From Actinocrinis sp046724665 (GTDB lineage: Bacteria; Actinomycetota; Actinomycetes; Streptomycetales; Catenulisporaceae): 28,047 nucleotides of DNA. The stretch lies in assembly GCA_046724665.1 (NCBI GenBank), contig JBKOWZ010000251.1:1-28047 (forward strand), given 5' to 3'. A program made the translations under genes and the position numbers. Below, piece after piece: positions 8,621 to 15,930 of the stretch. Each line of letters begins with the position of its first letter. The stretch's first letter is position 1. The notes beneath the pieces were generated by a model. It had not been told where the DNA came from and did no database searches. It saw only the letters and a list, made by a program, of their open reading frames with translations.

Positions 8621-9136
8621 CTAGTCCGGCACCACAGCCGCCGAATCGCCATCGCCGCCATCGGTCTCGTACCCGGACGCGGGCTCGATCGCCTTCGCGT
8701 ACGAGACCGAGATGGCCGACTCGGCGTACGGCGGATAGAGCGGTATCTCGCGATACCCGCTGCGCTCGTAGAACCGGATCGCCTCCGGCTGCCCGAAGCC
8801 GGTCTCCAGGTAGATCTGCGGCGCGCCGAGCTCCCGCGCCAAGTCCTCCGCCGCCGCGAGCAGTCGGCCCGCCGCGCCGGTGCCACGCGCGGTCGGCACG
8901 ACGTACATCCGCTTGAGCTCCAGGCCGTCGAGCCCAGACTCCTCGTTGTGCTGGAGTGCGCAGCAACCGATGGCCGCGCCGTCCCGACGTATCAACAGGA
9001 ACCTGATGCTCCCAGACAGGTGGTCGTCACCGTCCGCACCCACGTCGGGGTAACGCGCCGTCAGATCGGCGCGCAGCTCCTGGCGCAGCTTGGCGAGTTC
9101 TTCATCGTCCGAAGGCACCTGTTCGATCTTGAGCAT
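8621..9136 (-). CDS. GNAT family N-acetyltransferase
   Basis: The 171-aa protein is a single-domain acetyl-CoA-dependent N-acetyltransferase. Motif A is visible as LKRMYVVPTARGTGAAGRLL (R-G-x-G-x-A/G loop). Further on, APQIYLETGFGQPEAIRFYE and RSGYREIPLYPPY form the usual C-terminal strand-helix pair (Y at the thiolate-stabilising position). The substrate is unknown; the layout is common to small-molecule or amino-acid acetyltransferases of actinomycetes. I chose ATG 9136 (MLKIEQVPSD); a GTG at 9184 would add 16 residues, and neither has a strong ribosome binding site. It is divergent from dgt, separated by about 76 bp. Confidence 0.85.
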   Translation of the reverse strand: MLKIEQVPSDDEELAKLRQELRADLTARYPDVGADGDDHLSGSIRFLLIRRDGAAIGCCALQHNEESGLDGLELKRMYVVPTARGTGAAGRLLAAAEDLARELGAPQIYLETGFGQPEAIRFYERSGYREIPLYPPYAESAISVSYAKAIEPASGYETDGGDGDSAAVVPD

Positions 9137-9212
9137 GCGCAGACCGTAACCCGCGAATATTGCCGCGAGGTAACTCGTGCTCACCTCGGGCGCGGCACAT
9201 TACCGTTGCCTC

Positions 9213-10472
9213 ATGGCACAGCTCATCAGGCTCGCGGGCTACGAAGCGCCTGACATCGAGCGGTACGCGGTCGAGCCGGAGAGCGAGCTCAAGCGCACTG
9301 GCGGCGAGCGCACCCCGTTCCAACGCGACCGTGCCCGCGTGCTGCACAGCCTGGCGCTGCGCCGCCTCGCCGGGAAGACGCAAGTCGTCGCGCCCGGCGA
9401 GTCCGACTTCCCGCGCACCCGGCTGACCCACTCGCTCGAGGTCGCCCAGATCGGCCGCGAGCTGGCCGGCTCGTTCGGCGCCGACCCCGACCTGGTCGAG
9501 GCGGCCTGCCTCGCACACGACCTCGGCCACCCGCCGTTCGGCCACACCGGCGAGGGCGCGCTCAACGAGGTGACCGGCGCGATCGGCGGCTTTGAGGGCA
9601 ACGCGCAGAACCTGCGCATCCTCACCCGCCTCGAAGCCAAGGTGATCACCGCCGACGGCCGCTCCGCCGGCCTCAATCCAACCCGGGCCCTGCTCGACGC
9701 CGCGACCAAGTACCCGTGGCCGCGTCGCGCCGGCACCACCAAGTTCGGCGTGTACGCCGACGACCTGCCGGTGTTCTCCTGGCTGCGGATCGGCGCGCCG
9801 CCGGAGCCGGTCAAGTGCTTCGAGGCGCAGGTCATGGACTGGTCCGACGACGTCGCGTACTCCGTGCACGACCTGGAGGACGCGATCTACGCCGGGCACC
9901 TCGACCCCAAGCTCCTGCTGATCGACGAGGAGCGGACCGCGCTGTTCGAGCGCTCGCTCGGCTACGCCCCCGACGCCGAGCCCGAGGAGCTGGCCGCCGC
10001 GCTCGACCGGTTGCAGGCGGTCGAGTGGTGGCCCGCCGAGTACGACCGCTCCTTTGCCGCCCAGGCCCGGCTCAAGCGCGCCGCCAGCGAGCTGATCGGC
10101 CGGTTCTGCCTGGCCGTGGCGCACGCGACCCGCGCCGAGTACGGCCCCGGACCGCACACCCGCTACAGCGCACAGTTGGTCGTGCCGCGCACGATACGGC
10201 TGGAGAACGCCGTCCTCAAAGCGGTCGCCGCGCGTTACGTCATGGAGACCGAGCGAGCGTTCGTGTTACGTGCCCGGCAGGCCTCCCTGATCCGCGAACT
10301 GGTCTCGCGGCTCGCCGATCGCCCCGACCAGCTCGAGCCGGCCTTCCACGCCTGGTGGTCCGAGGCCCCCGACGACGCGGCCAGGCTGCGGGTCGTGGTC
10401 GATCAGATCGCATCGCTCACCGACGCCTCGGCCCAACGGCTTCACCGACTCCTTGTCGGAACCGCCGCGTAG
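9213..10472 (+). CDS. dgt: Deoxyguanosinetriphosphate triphosphohydrolase (dGTPase, HD domain)
   Basis: The 419-aa HD-superfamily protein hydrolyses dNTPs, classically dGTP, to nucleoside and tripolyphosphate, adjusting dNTP pools. Metal-binding residues are visible: His73 in RTRLTHSLEVAQ, His102-Asp103 in ACLAHDLGHPPFGHTGE, and the later aspartate in MDWSDDVAYSVHDLEDAI. The N-terminal ERTPFQRDRARVLHSLALRR segment is typical of the family. Length agrees with actinobacterial Dgt. ATG 9213 is chosen because MAQLIRLAGYEAPDIERY matches where family similarity begins. Only 10 bp separates its stop from dnaG, so the two are very likely cotranscribed, a sensible coupling of dNTP control with primer synthesis and an arrangement common in actinobacteria. 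Confidence 0.95.
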   Translation: MAQLIRLAGYEAPDIERYAVEPESELKRTGGERTPFQRDRARVLHSLALRRLAGKTQVVAPGESDFPRTRLTHSLEVAQIGRELAGSFGADPDLVEAACLAHDLGHPPFGHTGEGALNEVTGAIGGFEGNAQNLRILTRLEAKVITADGRSAGLNPTRALLDAATKYPWPRRAGTTKFGVYADDLPVFSWLRIGAPPEPVKCFEAQVMDWSDDVAYSVHDLEDAIYAGHLDPKLLLIDEERTALFERSLGYAPDAEPEELAAALDRLQAVEWWPAEYDRSFAAQARLKRAASELIGRFCLAVAHATRAEYGPGPHTRYSAQLVVPRTIRLENAVLKAVAARYVMETERAFVLRARQASLIRELVSRLADRPDQLEPAFHAWWSEAPDDAARLRVVVDQIASLTDASAQRLHRLLVGTAA

Positions 10473-10482
10473 ACTCTCCGCC

Positions 10483-12480
10483 ATGGCCGGGCGCATCAGG
10501 GACGAGGACGTCAAGGCCGTCCGCGACGCGTCCGGGGTGGCAGACGTCATCGGCGAGCACATTCAGCTGCGCTCGGCCGGCGGCGGCAACCTCAAGGGCC
10601 TGTGCCCGTTCCACGACGAGAAGTCGCCGTCGTTCAACGTGACCCCGGCACGCGGCCTGTGGCACTGCTTCGGCTGCGGCGAGGGCGGCGACGTCATCTC
10701 GTTCGTGATGAAGCTCGAGCACCTCTCCTTCAACGAGGCCGTCGAGCAGCTGGCCAAGCGCGCCCGCATCGAGCTGCGCTACGCCGAGGGCGGGTACACC
10801 AAGCGCACCGAGACCAGCGAGCGTGCCCGGCTGCTCGAGGCGCACCGCGCCGCGGCCGACTTCTACCGCGAGCAACTGGCCACCCCGACGGCCAAGCACG
10901 GCCGCGAGTTCCTGGCCGGCCGCGGCTTCGACTCGGCCGCGCTGGAACGCTTCGGCGTCGGCTACGCACCCGGCGGCTGGGACGTGCTCGTGAAGCACCT
11001 GCGCGGCCGCGGCTTCACCGACAGGGAACTGCTGGCCGGCGGCCTGGCCTCGGAGGGCCGCCGCGGCCCGATCGACCGCTTCCGCGACCGGCTGACCTGG
11101 CCGATCGCCGACATCGGCGGCGAGGTGATCGGCTTCGGCGCGCGCCGGCTGACCGAGGACAAGGACTCGCCGAAGTACCTCAACACCCCCGAGACCCCGC
11201 TGTACAAGAAGTCCTCCGTGCTCTACGGCCTCGACCTGGCCCGGAAGGACATCGCGAAGCAGGAGCGCGCGGTGGTGGTCGAGGGCTACACCGACGTGAT
11301 GGCCTGCCACCTGTCCGGCGAGACCACGGCCATCGCCACCTGCGGCACCGCCTTCGGCGAGGAGCACATCAAGATCCTGCGGCGGCTGCTGGCCGACCGC
11401 AACCAGTACCTCGGCTACGAGGTCGTCTTCACCTTCGACGGCGACTCGGCCGGCCAGAAGGCGGCGCTGCGCGCGTTCATGGAGGACCAGCGCTGGGTCA
11501 CCCAGACCTACGTCGCGGTCCAGCCGGACGGCATGGACCCGTGCGAGCTGCGCATCGCCCGCGGCGACGCGGCCGTCAGGGAGCTGATCTCCTCGCGGAT
11601 CCCGCTGTTCGAGTTCGCCATCCGCGCCCGCCTCGCCGAGTACAACCTCGACACCCCCGAGGGCCGGGTACGCGCGCTGCGCGCCACCGCCCCCATCGTC
11701 GCCTCCATCCACGACCCCGCGCTGCGCCCCGAGTACGGACGCAGGCTCGCCGGCTGGCTCGGCATCGACGACGACCGCCTCGTCGCCGCCGAGGTGCGCC
11801 GCGCCGCCCCCGCCGCCAACCGCGCCGCCGCCCGCACCGCCCCCAATCCCAACCCCAACCTCAACACCCCCCACCCCACGCACCCCACCCGCTCCACCCC
11901 CTCACCCAACTCCCCTTCCCCACACTCCCCGCACTCCGCCACAACTTCCACCCCTCCATCACCCACCAACCCCTACCTCATCGAACCCCTGGACCCCCCG
12001 TCCCGCCGCCAGCGCGAGGCCCTGAAACTTGCCCTCCAGTACCCCAAGCTCGTCGGCGCCGCCTTCGACGGACTCGGTCCCGAGGAGTTCACCGCCCCCG
12101 CCTATGCAGCCGTCCACGCCGCGATAGTCGCGGTCGGGGGAGTCGCCGCCGCGGTGGATCCGTTGCACTGGCTCGGTACAGTGCTCGCCGCCGCACCTGA
12201 CGACGCGGTACGGACCCTGATCAACCGTCTTGCCGTCGAGCCGCCGATGGTGCGGGAGAACGTCAAGGCCAGGGGTGGGCAGTCCGTCGATGCGCGTTAC
12301 GCCACCAACCTGATCACACGCATCTGGATCGACGCCGTCGAGCGCCGCAGCGCCGCGACCCACTCGCGGCTGCGGCGCCTCGACCCGGTCGCGCAGGCCG
12401 AGGAGTGCCGCGCGCTGTTCGCGGAGCTGGCCGAGCTGAACATCTTCCGCGCCGGCCTGTTCGCCTCTCTTGATCAGTAA
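10483..12480 (+). CDS. dnaG: DNA primase
   Basis: The 665-aa primase makes RNA primers for replication. The N-terminal CHC2 zinc finger uses Cys41, His44, Cys62 and Cys65 (CPFHDEKSPSF ... WHCFGCGEGGD). The catalytic core includes FAERY-like FGVGYAPGGWD and FGARRL. The TOPRIM fold shows VVVEGYTDVMACHLSGE (acidic Glu) and FTFDGDSAGQKAALR (DGD motif). The C-terminal helical domain (about residues 505-665) should bind the replicative helicase DnaB. Between core and C-terminus lies an unusually long Asn/Pro/Thr/Ser/His linker (about residues 455-505). ATG 10483 is favoured over the in-frame TTG at 10453, which overlaps dgt. Confidence 0.97.
   Translation: MAGRIRDEDVKAVRDASGVADVIGEHIQLRSAGGGNLKGLCPFHDEKSPSFNVTPARGLWHCFGCGEGGDVISFVMKLEHLSFNEAVEQLAKRARIELRYAEGGYTKRTETSERARLLEAHRAAADFYREQLATPTAKHGREFLAGRGFDSAALERFGVGYAPGGWDVLVKHLRGRGFTDRELLAGGLASEGRRGPIDRFRDRLTWPIADIGGEVIGFGARRLTEDKDSPKYLNTPETPLYKKSSVLYGLDLARKDIAKQERAVVVEGYTDVMACHLSGETTAIATCGTAFGEEHIKILRRLLADRNQYLGYEVVFTFDGDSAGQKAALRAFMEDQRWVTQTYVAVQPDGMDPCELRIARGDAAVRELISSRIPLFEFAIRARLAEYNLDTPEGRVRALRATAPIVASIHDPALRPEYGRRLAGWLGIDDDRLVAAEVRRAAPAANRAAARTAPNPNPNLNTPHPTHPTRSTPSPNSPSPHSPHSATTSTPPSPTNPYLIEPLDPPSRRQREALKLALQYPKLVGAAFDGLGPEEFTAPAYAAVHAAIVAVGGVAAAVDPLHWLGTVLAAAPDDAVRTLINRLAVEPPMVRENVKARGGQSVDARYATNLITRIWIDAVERRSAATHSRLRRLDPVAQAEECRALFAELAELNIFRAGLFASLDQ
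11846..11998 (+). repeat. C-rich low-complexity linker inside dnaG
   Basis: About 150 bases of the dnaG coding strand are almost free of G and strongly C-rich. They encode runs of N-P, H-P-T, S-P and T-P residues (it begins PNPNPNLN). This is a disordered linker between the TOPRIM core and the helicase-binding domain. The strand asymmetry contrasts with the balanced G/C of the rest of the gene and suggests expansion of short C-rich units. Confidence 0.65.
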
Positions 12481-12676
12481 ACTGATCGTTTCGCCCGCCC
12501 GAGCGTCCTGAACCGGTCCAGTAACCCGAGGCCAGGCGCCTGCGGGGCCGCCGCGAGCCGACATCTTCGCGTCATCGGCGCGAAAGCTGGCGTATCGGCG
12601 CCAAATCCTGGGATTCGCCGAAGTTCTTGCCCGTCAAGAGGCGCGAAACGGTGCGCGCCGGGGTAGGGGGAGAGTC

Positions 12677-14203
12677 GTGGCATCCACACCGTGGAACCGG
12701 CCGCGCCGCCGATCCGGCGGAGGCGCGGAGCATGAGTCGCCATTGACGCCCGAGAGCACGGGCACCGCGCGGGAACAAGGGAGTTCCCGGCGGCCGGACG
12801 CATTGGCCGGTGAAGTGGACGGAGTTCGTATGGACGGCGCCCTCGCACGTGTCATCGTCGGCCCCACGCCAGGCGGGCTCGAGAAGTCGGCCGCGCCGCA
12901 GCGCGGCGAGCGTTTCCTGTCCGTGGTCGCGCCGCCACGCGATGCGACCGCCGAGGCGCCGCAGTCGGCGCCGCAGGACGCCGATCTGGCCGACACCCAG
13001 GAGCTGCCGCTGGCGCGGGTGATGCCGCTGCCGGTGAGCCGGGAGACCGCCGCTGACGCCGCCGACCCGGCGGACCTCGCCGGCCTGCTGCCCGAGGACA
13101 CCGCGGTGGCCGCCCTGGTCGCCGACCCCGACCCAGACGCCGTGGCGGCGCCCGTGCCCGGCCCCACGCGTACCCGCGACCCCCGGGAGCCCGACCCGGA
13201 GGAACTGGCCGAGACGGAGGCCGAGGAGGAGCCCAGCCCGCAGGAGCAGGAGGCCGCGGACGCGCATGTGGCCGCGTGGGCGGACTCCGCCGGCCCGGCG
13301 GGCGACCTGTTTCGCCAGTACCTGCGCGAGATCGGCCGCATCCCGCTGCTGACCGCGGTCGAGGAGGTCGAGCTCGCCCGCGCCGTCGAGGCGGGCCTGT
13401 TCGCCGACGAGAAGCTGCTGCACAACTTCGACCTGCGCCCCGAGGACCGCCGCGACCTGCACGTGCTCGTACTGCACGGCCAGGCGGCCAAGCGCAAGCT
13501 CATCGAGGCGAACCTGCGCCTGGTCGTCTCGATAGCCAAGCGCTACATCGGCCGCGGCATGTCGATCCTGGACCTGGTGCAGGAGGGCAACCTCGGCCTG
13601 ATCCGCGCGGTCGAGAAGTTCGACTACGCGCGCGGCTACAAGTTCTCCACGTACGCCACCTGGTGGATCCGCCAGGCGATGAGCCGTGCCCTGGCCGACC
13701 AGGCGCGCACCATCCGGGTGCCGGTGCACGTGGTCGAGCTGATGAACCGCGTCGTGCGGCTCCAGCGTGCGCTGCTCCAGGCCAACTCGATCGAGCCGAC
13801 ACCCGAGCAGATCGCCGAGGTCCTCGGCGTGCCCGAGGAGCGCGTCGTGGAGGTCCTGCGCCTCGCCCAAGAGCCGGTCTCCCTGCACGCGCCGGTCGGC
13901 GAGGAGGACGACGTGGCGCTAGGCGACCTGATCGAGGACGCCGACGCGGTCTCCCCAGCCGACTCGGTAGCGGTGATGATGCTGCGCGAACACCTCGACA
14001 CGCTGCTGTCCACCCTCGGCGAGCGGGAAAAGCGCGTCGTGCAGCTGCGCTACGGCCTGACCGACGGCGAGCCCCACACGCTCGAGGAGATCGGCCGCAC
14101 GTTCGGCGTCACCCGCGAGCGCATCCGCCAAATCGAGGCGAAGACGCTGGCCAAGCTGCGCGGCCACTCCTACGCCGACCAGCTAAAGGACTACCTGCGC
14201 TAA
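12677..14203 (+). CDS. RNA polymerase sigma-70 factor, RpoD/Hrd type (group 1 or 2)
   Basis: The 508-aa protein directs RNA polymerase to -10/-35 promoters. Region 1.2 is DLFRQYLREIGRIPLLT (near residue 210). Region 2 runs from EANLRLVVSIAKRYIGRGMS through FDYARGYKFSTYATWWIRQA (core binding, -10 recognition). Region 3 includes DQARTIRVPVHVVELMN. Region 4 has LGEREKRVVQLRYGL and GVTRERIRQIEAKTLAKLRG (-35 HTH), ending in QLKDYLR. The first 200 residues are a poorly conserved acidic/Ala-Pro-rich extension. The GTG at 12677 has a GGGGGAGAG ribosome binding site; an ATG at 12830 is an alternative. Position beside dnaG resembles hrdA of Streptomyces, so it may be a group 2 paralogue rather than the essential HrdB; I cannot decide without comparison. 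Confidence 0.93.
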   Translation: MASTPWNRPRRRSGGGAEHESPLTPESTGTAREQGSSRRPDALAGEVDGVRMDGALARVIVGPTPGGLEKSAAPQRGERFLSVVAPPRDATAEAPQSAPQDADLADTQELPLARVMPLPVSRETAADAADPADLAGLLPEDTAVAALVADPDPDAVAAPVPGPTRTRDPREPDPEELAETEAEEEPSPQEQEAADAHVAAWADSAGPAGDLFRQYLREIGRIPLLTAVEEVELARAVEAGLFADEKLLHNFDLRPEDRRDLHVLVLHGQAAKRKLIEANLRLVVSIAKRYIGRGMSILDLVQEGNLGLIRAVEKFDYARGYKFSTYATWWIRQAMSRALADQARTIRVPVHVVELMNRVVRLQRALLQANSIEPTPEQIAEVLGVPEERVVEVLRLAQEPVSLHAPVGEEDDVALGDLIEDADAVSPADSVAVMMLREHLDTLLSTLGEREKRVVQLRYGLTDGEPHTLEEIGRTFGVTRERIRQIEAKTLAKLRGHSYADQLKDYLR

Positions 14204-14410
14204 CTAACCGCGCGCGCCGCCCACGCCCGCGTCAACCGCGCTCACGCCCGCGTCGTCGCCGCCACCACTCCCGCCCCGCCCCCGCTGACTCTGCCGTGCC
14301 CACTGCGCCCGCTCCTCCTCCACCACCACCCATCTCCATCACCATCACTCCATGGCTCCACCACCCAAAGTCCGCCCCAGAACCCGCCCCACTCGCTTCA
14401 ATCGCCTCTA

Positions 14411-14764
14411 TCACTCATCAAGCGCCTCATCGTCAAAGCGCTTCGCCGCGCCGTGCGACGAGCCGTTCGTGGTGGAGTGAGCATTGGCGTGCGTCATCGC
14501 TCCCCACCGGTCGCCGAAGCGTCCGCCGAACCGATGGGCGACGGCCTCCCCGGCGTGTTTGACCTGATGAGCGGCAGTCGCCCCGGCGTTCTTCGCGACG
14601 TGTGCGGCGCGGTCCCCAGCCGTCGTCGCCCCCTTTCGCACCCGCGGATCCGAGGCCAGCGACGAGACCGCGGAGGTCACCCGCCGGTAGAGCTCCGGGC
14701 CGATCCGGCTGCCGGCGAGCAGCCCGAGCACGACCCCGCTGACGAAGCTGATCTTGGCTTTCAT
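14411..14764 (-). CDS. Small YtxH-like membrane-anchored protein
   Basis: The 117-aa protein has one N-terminal membrane segment (about residues 5-22: ISFVSGVVLGLLAGSRIG) followed by an Ala/His-rich helical, probably coiled region (KGATTAGDRAAHVAKNAGAT...). It ends in a polar tail. The glycine-rich transmembrane start with a G-S-R-x-G motif is typical of YtxH/gas-vesicle-like small proteins widespread in actinomycetes; no enzymatic role is expected. The ATG at 14764 has GGGAG about 6 nt upstream on the minus strand. The open frame continues upstream to 14899 through repeat-rich spacer and should not be included. It converges with the sigma factor gene, leaving a C-rich spacer of about 200 bp. 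Confidence 0.7.
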   Translation of the reverse strand: MKAKISFVSGVVLGLLAGSRIGPELYRRVTSAVSSLASDPRVRKGATTAGDRAAHVAKNAGATAAHQVKHAGEAVAHRFGGRFGDRWGAMTHANAHSTTNGSSHGAAKRFDDEALDE

Positions 14765-14857
14765 CACCACTCCCAGCAAACCGAGGACAGACAGACGAAC
14801 GAGTGAAACAAACGGACAATCAATCAAAACAACCGACCGCCCGACCGTCCGGCCGTC

Positions 14858-14909
14858 GGCCATCCGACCGCCCAGCCATCCGGTTGCCAGACCGGCCATC
14901 CGACCGCCC
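14858..14909. repeat. Imperfect repeats in non-coding spacer 14765-15132
   Basis: The 368-bp spacer between the YtxH-like gene and tRNA-Asn holds no gene I can support. GGCCATCCGACCGCCC occurs exactly at 14858-14873 and again at 14894-14909 (36-bp period), surrounded by degenerate CCGACCGxCC and GGACAxACGAACG units between about 14780 and 14930. The rest presumably holds promoters for the YtxH-like gene (leftward) and the tRNA (rightward), but no clear -35/-10 pair was found. Confidence 0.55.
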
Positions 14910-15132
14910 GGACGAACGGAACAAACCTAGCGCGACGGACAACCTCGACGACCCGCGACTACCCGCCCACCGCGCCGCCTAACCGGTGGCTACCACTCCT
15001 TACGCCAGGTGGCGCAGACCAGACAGCCCAGCGATACCGAGTGGCGGAGCACCCCCCTGGATGCGCTAATGTTGGTCATCGCAAGGCCGCAGGATGCCCT
15101 GTCACTAGCGGCCGAGCAAGCAGCAGCACCGA

Positions 15133-15205
15133 TCCCGCATAGCTCAACTGGCAGAGCAGCCGGCTGTTAACCGGCAGGTTATAGGTTCGAGTCCTATTGC
15201 GGGAG
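15133..15205 (+). tRNA. tRNA-Asn (GTT)
   Basis: A 73-nt cloverleaf is complete: the acceptor stem TCCCGCA pairs perfectly with TGCGGGA, followed by discriminator G. The D-arm has GCTC...GAGC. The anticodon stem GCCGG/CCGGC closes loop CTGTTAA with anticodon GTT, and the T-arm has the TTCGAGT loop. The 3' CCA is not encoded. A strong hairpin terminator follows 5 nt later. Confidence 0.96.
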
Positions 15206-15209
15206 CGCA

Positions 15210-15246
15210 CGAAACGTCTCCGCGGCGCAAGCCCGGAGACGTTTCG
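15210..15246 (+). terminator. Strong hairpin terminator after tRNA-Asn
   Basis: CGAAACGTCTCCG (15210-15222) pairs perfectly with CGGAGACGTTTCG (15234-15246), a 13-bp stem with an 11-nt loop, starting 5 nt after the tRNA. There is no T-run, as is common for actinomycete terminators. It implies that the two tRNAs are separately transcribed. Confidence 0.8.
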
Positions 15247-15308
15247 CATCTACCGCGGTAATGGTTGATTTCGGGTTGAACCGGGCACAAGCCATCCGTC
15301 GGTGGCGA

Positions 15309-15382
15309 GGGGCGGTAGCTCAGCCGGTTAGAGCAGAGGACTCATAATCCTTGGGTCGTGGGTTCGAGTCCCACCCGCCCTA
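15309..15382 (+). tRNA. tRNA with anticodon CAT, probably elongator tRNA-Met
   Basis: A 74-nt cloverleaf is present: the acceptor GGGGCGG pairs with CCGCCCT, giving G-U at position 1-72. The D-arm is GCTC/GAGC, the anticodon stem GAGGA/TCCTT closes loop CTCATAA (anticodon CAT), and the T-stem GTGGG/CCCAC carries loop TTCGAGT. The discriminator is A and CCA is not encoded. It lacks the initiator G-C triplets in the anticodon stem, so it is elongator Met or lysidine-modified Ile2. Elongator Met is my preference because of location next to tRNA-Asn, but Ile2 is not excluded. Accessory DNA begins immediately downstream. Confidence 0.88.
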
Positions 15383-15493
15383 CCGAGGTTGGACATCCAA
15401 CTAGGCGGCTGAGCTGCATTTTCTTCCCATTCCTGCCGTGTGGTTTAGACCACCTGACGGTGCGCTGGCCCGTGGTGGGAGGGAAGTGGGACG

Positions 15494-15519
15494 GAACCGG
15501 ACGGATCTTGGTCCGGTTC
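15494..15519 (+). terminator. Candidate intrinsic terminator downstream of the CAT tRNA
   Basis: GAACCGGAC (15494-15502) pairs with GTCCGGTTC (15511-15519), a 9-bp perfect stem with an 8-nt loop, followed by GGGGGCTGTTTT. Smaller hairpins lie upstream at 15388-15401 (GTTGGA/TCCAAC) and 15440-15453 (GTGGT/ACCAC). The T-run starts about 7 nt after the stem, so strength is uncertain. Confidence 0.45.
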
Positions 15520-15577
15520 GGGGGCTGTTTTGATCCCTGGGAATGGGGTCTCGAATCCTTTGGTCGGCCCGGCGAAC

Positions 15578-15745
15578 CTGGGCGCGGACCCAACCGTAGA
15601 AGCTGCCGCGATCCGTAACCGTGACGTGGCACAGCCGCTTCACGCTGAACCGGTCGTGCAGCCGGTCGACGAATGCGAAGCGTTCATGCGCGGGCGCGTG
15701 ATGGATCAGCGGCTGTGCGGCCTCGCGCAGTATCCGTGCCCGAGC
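15578..15745 (-). pseudogene. IS3-family transposase remnant (OrfA end / OrfB start)
   Basis: Reading the minus strand from 15745 gives RARILREAAQ, resembling the Leu-zipper end of IS3 OrfA (typically ..EREILRKAA..). It continues into RFAFVDRLHDRFSVKRLC and HVTVTDRGSFYGW, matching the OrfB start pattern (..F..V..LCRVL.VSRSSFYYW). Similarity stops after about residue 55, so the catalytic DDE domain is missing and the fragment is dead. It lies just downstream of the CAT tRNA gene and on the same strand as the complementary 3' transposase fragment at 17554-17805, on the other side of the P450 gene. The family call rests on motif memory only. Confidence 0.55.
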
Positions 15746-15930
15746 GAACGAGCAGCAACTGCCTCGATGGCTGGAGACCGACTAGGACAACGACCTTACT
15801 CGCCAGGGTGCGGAGAAAAACGCGCGGACTCCACCCGTGCATCGTATAGTCGAGCCCCACAGGGCCGGGCACGGTGGTCTCCATACTGGCCGGAGACCCG
15901 CAGTGCCAACGATGACCGGAAGTTTCGCAA

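Noticed and set aside
10417..11883. 488-aa open frame antisense to dnaG
   Set aside because: GC-driven shadow of primase, with long Gly/Val runs and no motif; dnaG is unambiguous.
14232..14414. 60-aa frame coupled (GTGA) to the YtxH-like gene stop
   Set aside because: Gly/Ala/Arg-rich low-complexity translation of a C-rich spacer; the overlap is likely chance.
15342..15632. 96-aa minus-strand frame ending VGRVGLEPTTQGL
   Set aside because: The RVGLEPTT tail is the well-known spurious translation of the antisense of a tRNA T-arm, here the CAT tRNA.
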